Positions 44,091-53,310 of a stretch of 64,000 bases of DNA are shown here, piece by piece (the stretch's first letter is position 1; every line of letters begins with the position of its first letter). A model generated the notes under the pieces. The model searched no databases and was not told the DNA's origin. It saw nothing but the letters and a program-made list of their open reading frames with translations. Both the position numbers and the translations under genes were made by a program. The stretch covers positions 124,001 to 188,000 of the forward strand of contig NZ_LN881723.1 of NCBI RefSeq assembly GCF_001457415.1. Reading direction: 5' to 3'. This stretch comes from Gorillibacterium timonense. Lineage in GTDB: Bacteria; Bacillota; Bacilli; Paenibacillales; NBRC-103111.

Positions 44091-44249
44091 GTAATTGACC
44101 GCATCTTTCGGTATCATTTACTCGTTCGGAGTAAGTTTCAGTACCTTCAAGCGCCTTTTAGTATGTTTCAGCAGGTACGCCCCCTTGCTCTTGAGGTTCC
44201 TCGCATTTCCGTATAACCTGAACCATACGCTAATTGCGGACGGTTCAAT

Positions 44250-44576
44250 ATGACGACCAGGAAAAATGATGGATTGTCGATTCATCATATTGATGAGTCG
44301 TCAGACAGCGGTAACAAGCAGTGCTACATTTTCCTAGCTCCGCAGCGTGAAAAAAAGCGGAAGCTCCTTTGTGATCTTCAAATTGAGGTTAGCAACAAAG
44401 ATCGTTACACCGAAGGCAAACACTTCTTCGCGTTAGAGGGGGATCAGAAACGAGAGTTTTTGAACCGTCTTGAAATTCACGATGGTTCAAAAGACGCCGC
44501 TGTCATATACCTCTGGACCGAAAAAAGCGCATGGATGCATGCCAAAAGACTAACACAGATGCAGTCGGGACGGTAG
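44250..44576 (+). CDS. Hypothetical protein of the element's accessory region
   Basis: 108 residues, soluble, basic and charged (LAPQREKKRKLLCDLQIEVS, ALEGDQKREFLNRLEIHDG). No domain recognised and the ribosome binding site is weak. Its stop lies inside an 18-bp palindrome. It could be a regulator or part of a cargo pair with the next gene. Confidence 0.45.
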   Translation: MTTRKNDGLSIHHIDESSDSGNKQCYIFLAPQREKKRKLLCDLQIEVSNKDRYTEGKHFFALEGDQKREFLNRLEIHDGSKDAAVIYLWTEKSAWMHAKRLTQMQSGR

Positions 44577-44590
44577 CGGATATCCGCTAC
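44573..44590. repeat. Perfect 18-bp palindrome
   Basis: GTAGCGGATATCCGCTAC is fully self-complementary. It covers the stop of the 44250-44576 gene and lies 80 bp before the gene at 44670. It may be an operator of the latter. Confidence 0.5.
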
Positions 44591-44669
44591 GAGCTTGGTC
44601 GGTTACGAAATTGTGATGAAGGTTATTTCATTGATTTGTAGAATGAACAATATCTTAGGAGGAATGACT

Positions 44670-45359
44670 ATGGGATGGTACGAAGACTCTTGCGCTTGCC
44701 TTGAAGTTGCCGAAGCATCTATGAATGAAATTCTCGAAAAAGAACTTGCATCTCTTGAGAATGATGATGTAGTTCCATTTCTTAAAGTATCAATTAAGAA
44801 TTATTTGGAGAACTGCAGATCACCGCTAGACTATGTAGCCGGATACATTTTTGATACCTATTGTAGAGAAAAGTACACTAAGAAAGAACTCAGTGGTAAA
44901 TATGGCAGGGTGTATTTCCCAAAGAAAGATACACCTGATCTTTTGAGGGTTTCTATCGCTGATAATTTTAGAGGATTAACTGACCACCGTTTGATTAAAG
45001 TCTTTGATTCCGCGCAAAAGTATAATACAAATTGGTTGGATGACTTATCGAAATTGGTAAATGAAAATAAACACAGAAACCTTACTGCTCAAACACCTGT
45101 AGAGCAACTACATATTAATCATGCCACATTTGGAACGAACTCACTAAGAGGTGTCACCATAACTGGAGCTAAACAAGCAATAAGTATTAATGGATCTGGA
45201 ACATTAGATTCCATCAAAAAAATGGACACATTTGATGGTGAATACAGAAGAGAGTATTATTTCGAATCCCTTAATAAGTCGGTGAATATGGTACTAAATG
45301 AAGTGCTGGCTGGATCAAAACATGTAATAGGGGAGTTTAATAAGGTTATTACCCCTTAA
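44670..45359 (+). CDS. AT-rich cargo gene of unknown function
   Basis: 229 residues with AGGAGG before ATG 44670; an open frame further upstream is not needed. Soluble, about 37% GC against roughly 53% around it. The N-terminus begins GWYEDSCACLEVAEASMNEIL; later LSKLVNENKHRNLTAQTP resembles motifs in uncharacterised phage-defence or sensor proteins, without a clear family. The base composition marks recent transfer. Defence or lysogeny-conversion cargo is a reasonable guess only. Confidence 0.65.
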   Translation: MGWYEDSCACLEVAEASMNEILEKELASLENDDVVPFLKVSIKNYLENCRSPLDYVAGYIFDTYCREKYTKKELSGKYGRVYFPKKDTPDLLRVSIADNFRGLTDHRLIKVFDSAQKYNTNWLDDLSKLVNENKHRNLTAQTPVEQLHINHATFGTNSLRGVTITGAKQAISINGSGTLDSIKKMDTFDGEYRREYYFESLNKSVNMVLNEVLAGSKHVIGEFNKVITP

Positions 45360-45501
45360 CTAGCCAGACTGAAAAAGCCTGACAGCAGACGGCATGATGG
45401 CAATAATCAAAAGTGTGAGTACTCGTGATGATCAGAAGGAAAAACCTCCCTTTTTGTCGAAATGACTCCTTGATTCTAATCGTACAAAAAGGAGATTTGA
45501 T

Positions 45502-45630
45502 ATGACCAAACCGGTTAGAATGGGGGACTCCGCTTCAAAACCTTCTATTCCAACGCCCCCAGTGAAGTCATCTGATGAACAACGCTCTGCCGAACGGCCA
45601 TCAGTACCACAGCCTCCTGTCAAGAGGTAG
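45502..45630 (+). CDS. Small proline-rich protein
   Basis: 42 residues, Ser/Pro-rich (SIPTPPVKSSDEQRSAERPS, PQPPVKR), with an ideal AAGGAG before ATG 45502. No hydrophobic segment. Its stop overlaps the end of the converging membrane-protein gene. Function not recognised. Confidence 0.6.
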   Translation: MTKPVRMGDSASKPSIPTPPVKSSDEQRSAERPSVPQPPVKR

Positions 45631-46321
45631 ATGACCGCAAAGGAGTCTGGATATATTCCGGCTCCTTTCTCTCTTTTTCATCAGCTTCAAGGTATTTACC
45701 ATAATCATAAATGAAAATGCTGTTCCCCGATTCAATATCTGAATATATTTCACTGACTGGTACTTCATATTTTTTTACAACCATGGTGACATACTGGACA
45801 TATTCAAGTTTAATGGCTTTTCTCGTTTCAAATGGCCTTGAAAAATTTATGAGACTACCCACCATTTCAGGCTCATTTAATCCAATCTTTGTTATACCAA
45901 CAACTGCTGGAGCGTTAACATTAAAAACCTCTTCCCATACTGATGGAGATTTGTTTAGTTTTGCTTTGCCAATAATATTCCTAACCGCATTAATTACGTT
46001 CAATTGGAGCGGATATCCAAACTTAACGTAAATAGCGCTCAGAAAAAAGCTTGTAGCAACGCTAATCGCCATAAACTGAAGGAGAAATGACAAATCAGAA
46101 GAAGCGGCATTTACCCCTTGAATTGTCATAATCGGCTTCTGGAGATAGGTATTCATGATTCCCAGAGAGCTGAAAACGACAGGGAACCAAGCAAGTGCAG
46201 ATAATGCACCAAATTCGATTGTTGAATGTTTGACGACAGGGGTAACTCCCATCATCTGAATCCAAAAATACATCATGAATCCGGGAAGAACAAATATGAT
46301 CGTGCTCAACAAGTTGTCCAT
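45620..46321 (-). CDS. Membrane protein with cytoplasmic C-terminal domain (DUF6338-like)
   Basis: 233 residues. Membrane helices at about 6-20, 36-56 and 83-104 (LSTIIFVLPGFMMYFWI at the start); the remaining 130 residues are soluble. The LPGF start and plan recall DUF6338 proteins of phages and bacteria; not certain. AAAGGCGGG precedes the ATG. It is AT-rich like the neighbouring cargo and may be part of the same accessory set. Confidence 0.65.
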   Translation of the reverse strand: MDNLLSTIIFVLPGFMMYFWIQMMGVTPVVKHSTIEFGALSALAWFPVVFSSLGIMNTYLQKPIMTIQGVNAASSDLSFLLQFMAISVATSFFLSAIYVKFGYPLQLNVINAVRNIIGKAKLNKSPSVWEEVFNVNAPAVVGITKIGLNEPEMVGSLINFSRPFETRKAIKLEYVQYVTMVVKKYEVPVSEIYSDIESGNSIFIYDYGKYLEADEKERKEPEYIQTPLRSSTS

Positions 46322-47093
46322 ATTAACCCGCCTTTCTATACAACTATATTATTCGTTCGGTTACCGAATGTGCAATCCTGCCAGCCAACCGACCAGAGGC
46401 TTGATTTATTTACCTATTCAAGAACTATCGAAACGAACCTTGTTCAATGCCTTCCCTTATATACCTGGCCGCTGGATTCCTCGCCTGGACGTTTCCGGCC
46501 GCATATTGCCCGCTTGAGATGCCGTGTCCATGTAATCCGGTGAAGAGACAAGCGAAATCTCCTGCAGGTGGACGTTCAACAGCTTCCGGGATCGGCAATC
46601 ATCCCCCTTCCACTTCCGGAACTGCGGAACGGCTTACTTCCGCTTTTCATCACTAAGCCTCAGATATTGACACTTTCGCTCTAATGAAGCTCAATAAAAA
46701 ACCTCCTCGGCTCGGTTAATTCAAAGCGGAAGCGGAAGTAAATTTTCAAATTAAAATCTACAGGGTTTTCGGGCTCACGCGCACCCGCAGTCAATCCGAA
46801 CCCCTGGAAGGACCCGTGACTTTCCTCGTCCATCCCTCGCTTGTCCTGCACTCATCTGGAATGGGATTGGTCACCGTATCCTATGCTCCTCTCTATGAGG
46901 CTTGTAGGGCGTCAAGTAAGGCTTGTGCTTCGTTTATGTTATCTGATGAATGTCGACACCAAGAGTCCAAGTGAACACATTAATTAACGAGGGAATTGCA
47001 GATCCCAAAATTATTGCTCCTCAAGAGGTTTACTTAATGACGGGGTGGAAATAATGGGTTTCATCAGCATAAGAACTACAGTGAGGTGCTAAG
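46322..47093. other. 772-bp stretch without a convincing gene
   Basis: It holds repeat copy A (46723-46819). A 69-codon open frame at 46447-46656 has no ribosome binding site and is not accepted. The rest is moderately AT-rich with no hairpin or promoter I would support. Confidence 0.5.
46723..46819. repeat. 97-bp direct repeat, copy A
   Basis: Matches 52590-52686 with three mismatches in 97 bp. The two copies bracket the tail cassette. The core starts with an A/T-rich part and ends in a GC-rich part able to fold (TCACG / CGTGA). Copy A lacks the last bases of the longer stem in copy B. Confidence 0.85.
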
Positions 47094-47168
47094 ATGACTC
47101 CCATAGACTTGTTCATGGCAGGCGTGTTATTCGGTATCAGCGTTTACCAAAAAACAAAGAGAAAATGA
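47094..47168 (+). CDS. Very small membrane peptide
   Basis: 24 residues (MTPIDLFMAGVLFGISVYQK, then TKRK): one hydrophobic helix and a basic tail, with GAGGTG before the ATG. Resembles in plan the small toxin or regulatory peptides of prophages. Confidence 0.45.
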   Translation: MTPIDLFMAGVLFGISVYQKTKRK

Positions 47169-47180
47169 TGGAGGTGCTCT

Positions 47181-47279
47181 ATGCAATGGTTCTTGCTCGG
47201 CGTAGCTGTTGGCTTGGCTGTAGCTATTTTCGTTGACAATCCCGCCGATAGTGAAAATTTTGTATTCGCTAAACGATAA
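47181..47279 (+). CDS. Very small membrane peptide
   Basis: 32 residues (MQWFLLGVAVGLAVAIFVDN, then an acidic and basic tail). One helix; a good GGAGGTG precedes the ATG, 12 bases after the stop of the previous peptide gene, so the two form a pair. Confidence 0.5.
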   Translation: MQWFLLGVAVGLAVAIFVDNPADSENFVFAKR

Positions 47280-47486
47280 TGATTACTGGCCGTCCTCTTC
47301 TTGGACGGCTACTTTTCAGTATCATGAAAGAAAATATCAAACTCGAGATACTGATGGAATTCGAAGCATCGAAATACCTCGCATAACTGGCAGTCGTTGC
47401 AGCAGTAGCAAAGGATGAAGTTTAGGGGAGCTTTCCGCGAAATTCAAAGTCAGGGGAGGGTAACCCTAAGAAGGGGGTGATTTTTA

Positions 47487-47564
47487 TTGAGCCAGCTTCG
47501 CTCCGTGTATCTCTCAGTTATGTGGAGGATTAGGCGGATGATGTGGAAAGTATTGGGTAAGTAG
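47487..47564 (+). CDS. Possible small basic peptide
   Basis: 25 codons from TTG with GAAGGGGGTGA upstream, giving an Arg/Trp/Met-rich peptide (SQLRSVYLSVMWRIRRMMWK). Short and unsupported beyond the ribosome binding site. Confidence 0.25.
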   Translation: MSQLRSVYLSVMWRIRRMMWKVLGK

Positions 47565-47571
47565 TTCCAAG

Positions 47572-47733
47572 ATGAATTTAAAGAGGGAACTGGGAACAGT
47601 TCATCCTCTTGAAGATAAAAATAAAAAACGTGATTTTCACCAAAACGATTGGCAACCATGGGGTTGGCGGTCTTTTTTATTTTCATCGATATTCTGGATA
47701 AATCCGCGCTGGTATAAGGAATTTCAAAAATAA
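47572..47733 (+). CDS. Possible small tryptophan-rich protein
   Basis: 53 codons (NLKRELGTVHPLEDKNKKRD, then FHQNDWQPWGWRSFLF). It has a charged N-terminal half and a Trp/Phe-rich half that could sit on a membrane. No good ribosome binding site. It overlaps no other gene. Confidence 0.35.
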   Translation: MNLKRELGTVHPLEDKNKKRDFHQNDWQPWGWRSFLFSSIFWINPRWYKEFQK

Positions 47734-47734
47734 A

Positions 47735-47775
47735 AAACAGAACACCTAACGATTATTTCCGTCAGGTGCTCCTCT
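47735..47775 (-). terminator. Terminator after the tape measure gene
   Basis: On the minus strand GAGCACCT..CG pairs with CG..AGGTGTTC and is followed by TGTTTTTTATTTTTG. Confidence 0.7.
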
Positions 47776-47778
47776 TCA

Positions 47779-50609
47779 TTAACTCATGCTCACTCTCGAC
47801 CGTTGTCGCAACCAATCTTTCATCTGCCGGTTGAAGTCGGCATGCCCAGCCTTCACAGCCTGCTCAACCGTGGCCTTATCGGCAGCCCCGCTTATGTTGA
47901 TCGTAGCGTGATACTCTACATTGATCGTCTCCGATGACTGCGAAGGACGCTCCATTCCGAGCAACCGGCCCGTTAATTCGTAAAGCGATTGGCTCCGGGA
48001 AGAATCGTTGAGCGGGATCGCCATTTCCGGTCCGGCTTCCCCGAAGATCGAAGGGCGACTCGCTATGCCACCTTCAGCATATTGCGGCAGCTTAGGAAGC
48101 GGAAGCCGTGGTATATCCTTGAATATCCCTGTCTGCTGCCATACCACATCCACATTGATCTTCTTGTTGGCTGGTAGCAAATCAAACTCCTGATTCATAT
48201 TGCGCACTTGTTCAAGAACAGGATCAAATAGAGCCTTTTGTTCTGCGCTCATCGTATTGTATTTGGCAAGTTGGTCCTCTATCTTCCCGCCGAGATTCAG
48301 TTCGATCAGATTTTTTTGCTGATCGTAGAGCGTTTGGTAGCTCGACTTGGATTTTTCCAACTCTTCGCTTTTAGAAATGATGTTGGAGTATGCATTAATC
48401 ATATCATCGTTAATTTCTGATGATACTCCCCTTGCCAAATCCAGGTGACTAGTAAATTGTCTGCCTATTGTCTTTCCAATTTCGTTAGCTTGATTTACAA
48501 GATCGTCTACTTGTTTATCCCTTTCGGGGGACGCACTAAGCATTGATGTTTCAGAGTATTTTTTCTCAATATCAAGAATCTGAGCATAAGCCTTTTCCAA
48601 AGCATCATTCGTTCATATAGACTGCTTATTTCGTTTCCTAAATTCGGTATTTCCTTTTCAAGTTTGGGCTGATCGCGTCTTCCCTCAGCGATTTGCTTAT
48701 CCAATTCAAGTTTAGCCATGTCACGTTGCGTATCGGCAACCTGTTTCGCTAGACCAGCCTTCTCGCGGAAACTCCCGTTTTGTAGATCAGATTGCCGAAT
48801 AAGCTCTGGGTATATTTCCAGCATCTTCTCTTCAATTTCACGCATTCGAGATTGTTGGTCAGCCATATTTCTAGTCGGGTCCACATTATTCTCAACAACC
48901 TGTTTAAGGCGATCGTATTCCCATACCAGATCATTCGTTGCACTGGCTTTATCGGCAACTTGTTGGTATTTCCCGGCAGCCTCTTCAAGCTTTGGACCCA
49001 TGTTAATAATGTCCTGCCTAACGGCTTCTTGATGCTTCTTATATGCGATTATTCCGCCTGCAGCCAAGCCAACCGCTCCGAGTGCAATCCCAAATGGATT
49101 GGACAGCATCCCTACCGCCCCACCGAGCATGCTAGCTCCCTTTGTCACTTTGGAGAAGTTCTTCACGACCCCTACAGCATTCTTCCCGATCATTGCGGCC
49201 GGTGTGCCAAGGGCAATCAGTTTCACGATATCATTGTTTTCGCTGGCCCACTCGGTCAAATCACGAAGGTAGGGGAGTAAGTCATCGCCGATGGGCATGA
49301 CAATATCCTGCATGAACTCCCGCCCCAGCTCCTTGATGTCCTGGGTGAGGTTGTCGTAATTGGTCTCATTGATCTGATCCATCGTCCCGGCGGTCTTGTC
49401 GAACTCCTTGTTTACCGTTCCAAGGGAGCCGACGACCTTGGATTCCATATCCTCAAATTGTGTCCCAAACAGGGAAACACCGATGGTGCTTTTCTTAACC
49501 GGGTCCTGTATCTTGTTGAGCTCGGAGATGATCAGTTCCATTGCGTCCCGGCCTTTGAGAGATCCGTTAGCGACCTGATCGAGAATCTTATTCCCGTCAG
49601 CTATGGTACTCTGAACGGTCGCATAGGCTTTCTCGCCTTGCGTCCCGCCCTTGCGGAGGTTCTTTATCAAGTCGGCAGCCGTTGCCTTCGATGTGCGGGA
49701 GACAAGCTCCTGATATTCCTTGGTCTGCTCCCCGCCCTTAAGCATGGACGCGATAAAGGCATCAGCATTTTTGGCTTGAAACAGGTCGTTCATCGCCGTC
49801 TTGGTGCCGGAGCTGCCGTCCTTGATCCGAATGCCGAACTCCTTGACAGCATCGCCCACCTTATCCAGGTTGAACGCGCCATTCTGCAAGCCGGTATTGA
49901 GAAGCGAAAACATGTCCTCTGCCGAATAGCCCAGCGTTTTGAAATAGACGCTGTACTCGTTGGCTGTATCTAGCAGGTCGCCCGACTTGTCCATGCCCTT
50001 CTGAGCTCCCTGGGCAAGCAGGTTCATTGCCTGCTCGGAGGTGAGGCCGAAGTTCTTCATCATCGTCTCAGTGACCTTCACAGATTCAGGAACACCGAAC
50101 TCGAACACATCCTGAAGCGCCAGCGCGTTCTTGGTGGTCTTCTCCAACTCCTCGCCGGTCAGGCTTGTTACGTTTCGAGTGGTGACGAGTGCTTTAGTGA
50201 GCTCGTCGATGTTTTCCCCGCGGCCTTGCCGATATAGGTTGTTTACCGCTTCCTGCATCTTCGAGAATTCGTCAGCGCTGGCACCGGTGGCCGCTTGCAT
50301 TTGCTTCATGGAGCTGTCAAAATCGCCTACCGTGCCAATCATATCCTTAAACGAGTCGGCAACAGTATCGACAATAGCGAATGCCCCTGAATACTCCGAA
50401 ACACGCTTTAGGACATCGCCGAACCCTTTTGCGGATTCGGACGCCTTCGAAAACACGGAGGGAACCCCTTTACCGCTCTTTTCGAGCCCCCGGAACGCCT
50501 TTTCGGTTCCATCTGCGGCCCGCTCCGCACTGTCGAACGCTCGCTTAAAGGTCGGATCCATCTTCCCGCCGAGCTCGAATGTCGTGGAGTATGTCTTTCC
50601 CTGTGGCAT
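47779..50609 (-). pseudogene. Phage tail tape measure protein, broken by a frameshift
   Basis: The first 2.0 kb read in one frame: GGGGGAAATGAG before ATG 50609, long helices, the conserved TMP domain around residues 60-420 and a hydrophobic segment near 500. The last 0.8 kb (47779-48600) read in another, ending in a typical TMP C-terminus (EGGIASRPSIFGEAGPEMAI). The frame changes at about 48600-48615: the peptide TNDALEKAYAQIL continues in the shifted frame, so one base has been lost. Joined length would be about 940 residues. TMP sets tail length. Without this protein no tail can form. Confidence 0.88.
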
Positions 50610-50624
50610 CTCATTTCCCCCTCT

Positions 50625-51091
50625 CTATCTCCGCTTACGATTCTTGTTAATTCCGTCATATGCTGAATGCCACTTCGTCCACTCCATAACCGGTTGTGCT
50701 AACCAGAACTCAATGGTGGAGCCAGGAATAGAAGAAAGGAGGATCGCGAGTTCGCGAATCCCCCGATCAATGTCTTCTCCTATTCCTGTAGCAGTAAAAA
50801 ATTTTGTGCCCTCTGCAGCAGACTGGTGAAGTCCTTCGCCTTCAAGGACTTGATCAGTTCAGGAATGACTCCGGCTGCCTTGGCGGTTACCGTAATTTGA
50901 TAGGGCATCGACAAGGCTTTCACAAATGAGCCTTCTTCTGGGGCAATGAATCGAGCCTGAGCAGCGCACGAGAGCAGGTCGGCTCCGGTCAGCTTCTCGA
51001 AGTCGAGCGTCAGCTCGGTTACCGTCTCACCTTCGAATTGGATCGGCCGCAGCAGGGTATAGGTCACGCTCGTTTGGGTCTCGTTAGTCAT
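50625..51091 (-). CDS. Tail assembly chaperone, long form by -1 frameshift
   Basis: The same start as the short form, extended after the slippery site by a -1 shift to a stop at 50625. The added 57 residues read TGIGEDIDRGIRELAILLSS and on to NKNRKRR, a second domain that in lambda (gpGT) and other siphophages binds the tape measure protein. The gene ends 15 bases before the tape measure start. The -1 frame is fully open, which supports selection. Confidence 0.8.
50780..51091 (-). CDS. Tail assembly chaperone, short form
   Basis: 103 residues of the phage tail-chaperone type (TYTLLRPIQFEGETVTELTL, LTGADLLSCAAQARFIAPEE). AGGAGACTT precedes ATG 51091. It is the gpG-like product of normal termination, made in excess of the frameshifted form in relatives. 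It serves in tail assembly and is not part of the virion. Confidence 0.85.
   Translation of the reverse strand: MTNETQTSVTYTLLRPIQFEGETVTELTLDFEKLTGADLLSCAAQARFIAPEEGSFVKALSMPYQITVTAKAAGVIPELIKSLKAKDFTSLLQRAQNFLLLQE
50795..50804 (-). promoter_or_regulatory. -1 ribosomal frameshift site of the tail chaperone gene
   Basis: On the minus strand CAA AAT TTT TTA gives two overlapping canonical heptamers, A AAT TTT and T TTT TTA, 13 bases before the zero-frame stop. Both fit X XXY YYZ. Confidence 0.85.
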
Positions 51092-51200
51092 GGATTAAGT
51101 CTCCTGTTCTGTTATTAGGATTTGTTGGCGATCACTGGCTAAGGGGTAATGGTCTCGGATCAGTGGGGAACATCTCCCCTCTGTCTGCAAGTATCTACAC

Positions 51201-52112
51201 TTAGGCTTTATTCTTATAGACGATCTCCAAAGTGCCCACATCGGGTGAAAAGGATCGAATAATCTCCGCATTTGGATGAACCTCTTTCCATTCCTGAAGT
51301 ACGATTGCACTTTGCTTCTGGCTATTTATCCTTGCCGTCTGAATTTCAGAATTCGGCTCAGTGTGCCGTATCTCATAATTCGTAGTAAGGATATCGCGCG
51401 GCTCATCGCTTTCCTCTCTGGGAAGGTAATAGCTGATGTCCTCGCCAAATATCCAATTACGGACAAAGGCTTCTCTATCATAGGAAGAAAGCTTCTGAAT
51501 AGGTGCAGGATAAATGAATCTTACGATTTTTGAAACTGTATATCCTGGCCCAAATTGGTCAAGTCGATCTCTTTCTGCAGCCAATTGTTTTTTCTTCATT
51601 TCAAGCTCTTTGATCTGCAGATCAATCGCTGCCCGCTGCCCAAAAGTCGCTTCTTGCGCTTTAATATTTTCGTGAAGTTCCCTGTTCGCCGCTTCTTGGA
51701 TCACCTTGATATCAGCGGTGAAATCAACTTTGCCGACCGTGTGGTTTTCAAATTCCGAAATAGAGGCTTCAACCTCTTCTAACTCCAAGCGAAGATCCTT
51801 GTTGGCAAGCCGATATTTCGCTGCCTCCTCGTTTTCGTCCTGCAGATCGTGTTCAAGGGCCGTACGAGTTTGCTTGTTGATTTTTTCTTTCAAGGAATTT
51901 TGCTGATTGCGAAGGTTCCCGAGATTCTCTTGAACTTTATTTTCCCAAGCTTTGGTTTTCCTGAGAAATGCATCAACGAGTTCATCCAGAGTGATTTGAG
52001 GCGTCACAGGTTCGGCCGTTTCGGTAATTACCTCCTGCACTTTTGTTGTGGCAACCGGCTGATCAGCTTTTCCCTTTTTCAATTTAGCTTTGTTGCTATC
52101 AAATATAGCCAT
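51201..52112 (-). CDS. Coiled-coil phage-element protein
   Basis: 303 residues from ATG 52112, chosen for AAAGGA eight bases upstream (an ATG three codons earlier overlaps it). Residues 50-200 are a long coiled coil (TKAWENKVQENLGNLRNQQN, RDRLDQF). The C-terminal 110 residues look globular. Not recognised. It lies where phages carry the tail tube gene, which I do not find. Confidence 0.65.
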   Translation of the reverse strand: MAIFDSNKAKLKKGKADQPVATTKVQEVITETAEPVTPQITLDELVDAFLRKTKAWENKVQENLGNLRNQQNSLKEKINKQTRTALEHDLQDENEEAAKYRLANKDLRLELEEVEASISEFENHTVGKVDFTADIKVIQEAANRELHENIKAQEATFGQRAAIDLQIKELEMKKKQLAAERDRLDQFGPGYTVSKIVRFIYPAPIQKLSSYDREAFVRNWIFGEDISYYLPREESDEPRDILTTNYEIRHTEPNSEIQTARINSQKQSAIVLQEWKEVHPNAEIIRSFSPDVGTLEIVYKNKA

Positions 52113-52133
52113 GGGATTCATCCTTTCAGAATT

Positions 52134-52469
52134 TTATCGTTCAGTGTGATTTTGATTTATGATATTGACTAAAAAATCAGTTAGCATCTTTGTTCTTTCA
52201 GACGTGCTATGCACGGATTGATCGGCTACATCGCTGCTTGGAGTACGTCCTTTATTGATTTCAGCAACAATCGTATCGGCGAGCTTCTGCGCTACTGAGC
52301 GGTCTCTCAGAATGCTAAATGCCAGTTGGCCTGCCGTTTTACCAGAGGCGATTGCTTGATCCACCAAGCTGCTGAACTCAGGGTTGCTTTTTTTAATGGC
52401 ATCCAGCTCGGCAATACGATCTGTCTCGTTAATTCCGACGCACATGATCCGGTCGCTTTGATAACTCAT
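52134..52469 (-). CDS. Small phage-element protein, possibly a fragment related to a head protease or scaffold
   Basis: 111 residues. The segment TDRIAELDAIKKSNPEFSSL, then VDQAIASGKTAGQLAFSILR, resembles the C-terminal tail of phage Clp/S49-type head maturation proteases (ER.RI..I, G.TA..LA..IL). No catalytic domain is present. AAAGTAGG precedes ATG. The resemblance is weak. Confidence 0.5.
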   Translation of the reverse strand: MSYQSDRIMCVGINETDRIAELDAIKKSNPEFSSLVDQAIASGKTAGQLAFSILRDRSVAQKLADTIVAEINKGRTPSSDVADQSVHSTSERTKMLTDFLVNIINQNHTER

Positions 52470-52589
52470 TGGTTTGGCCTACTTTCCTTTTGGATTTTTG
52501 TGTACTTTCGCTTTTTCACTTCTGATCAGCGGTCCTAAAACAGCGCATTAATGAAGGGATTTTCCTGTTTTAATCATCTGCTTCACTCA

Positions 52590-52686
52590 AAAGCGAAAGC
52601 GAAAGTAAATTTTCAAATTAAAATCTACAGGGTTTTCGGGCTCACGCGCACCCGCAGTCATTCCGAACCCCTGGAAGGACCCGTGA
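52590..52686. repeat. 97-bp direct repeat, copy B
   Basis: Partner of 46723-46819, 5,867 bp away. In this copy GGCTCACG and CGTGAGCC (8 bp) enclose the GC-rich half, giving a stable hairpin whose loop contains further short pairings. It lies just upstream (minus-strand sense) of the tail cassette. Confidence 0.85.
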
Positions 52687-52899
52687 GCCGCCTGGTGCTC
52701 CACTTCATAGCCTCATAAAGGCATAATTGGAACCACAGCCGCACTCAAATGTGTTTCATCAGCTTATAAGCATCACCCCCTTCACTTATTGCCGTTACCT
52801 ATTGAAATTCAACGAATAATAGGCTATAACAATAAAAGAAATGTGTTCGATGGACGAAACTTTCCCGTTTCGCGTCCGTATGAATGAGCAGAAGAGTTC

Positions 52900-53310
52900 T
52901 TAGTAATCGGCGCCTTCACTACTCGTAATAGTGGGGGCGTCTTTCTTTTCGTCCAAGGAGTCCAGGAAGCGCTCGGCTTCACTAACATCAACCCCAAGGC
53001 TTTTGAGCTCAGAGAGAAGAGCTTCAGTGCTGATGGTGACCTGACCGGCTTCCACGGAGGCCGCTTTGCGGATCGCCTTAGCGAGTACATTCCCAGCCGC
53101 GGGGCAATCAACGGCCTTGCCGATGAAGATGTGATCGCCCTTGATGCCATAGAGTTGGCCTGCCCTGTGGAACTCAATCAAGTTCATCGGACCGGAATCC
53201 GTCTCCCAGCGGAGAAGGGTTCGGGTGCTGACCCCCAACTTCTTAGCGGCTTCTTGGATTTCGTACCCAACATTCATACGGGCTTGCTTCAAGGTGATTT
53301 GATTATTCAT
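52900..53310 (-). CDS. HTH-domain protein of the element
   Basis: 136 residues from ATG 53310 with AAGGGAGAG upstream; the frame is open another 58 codons but overlaps the upstream gene. N-terminal helix-turn-helix (KQARMNVGYEIQEAAKKLGV, then RTLLRWETDSGP), similar to MerR/Xre-type phage regulators; the rest is acidic and helical. It overlaps the previous gene by eight bases. Probably a DNA-binding regulator. Confidence 0.7.
   Translation of the reverse strand: MNNQITLKQARMNVGYEIQEAAKKLGVSTRTLLRWETDSGPMNLIEFHRAGQLYGIKGDHIFIGKAVDCPAAGNVLAKAIRKAASVEAGQVTISTEALLSELKSLGVDVSEAERFLDSLDEKKDAPTITSSEGADY

Noticed and set aside
46447..46656. A 69-codon frame with a signal-peptide-like start
   Set aside because: No ribosome binding site within 20 bases and no family resemblance; left out as a gene.
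47317..47379. A 20-codon peptide frame near 47.3 kb
   Set aside because: No ribosome binding site and no hydrophobic or other feature; cannot be supported.
48507..48600. The tape measure frame change as programmed frameshifting
   Set aside because: No X XXY YYZ heptamer is in phase at the junction, and tape measure genes are not known for it.
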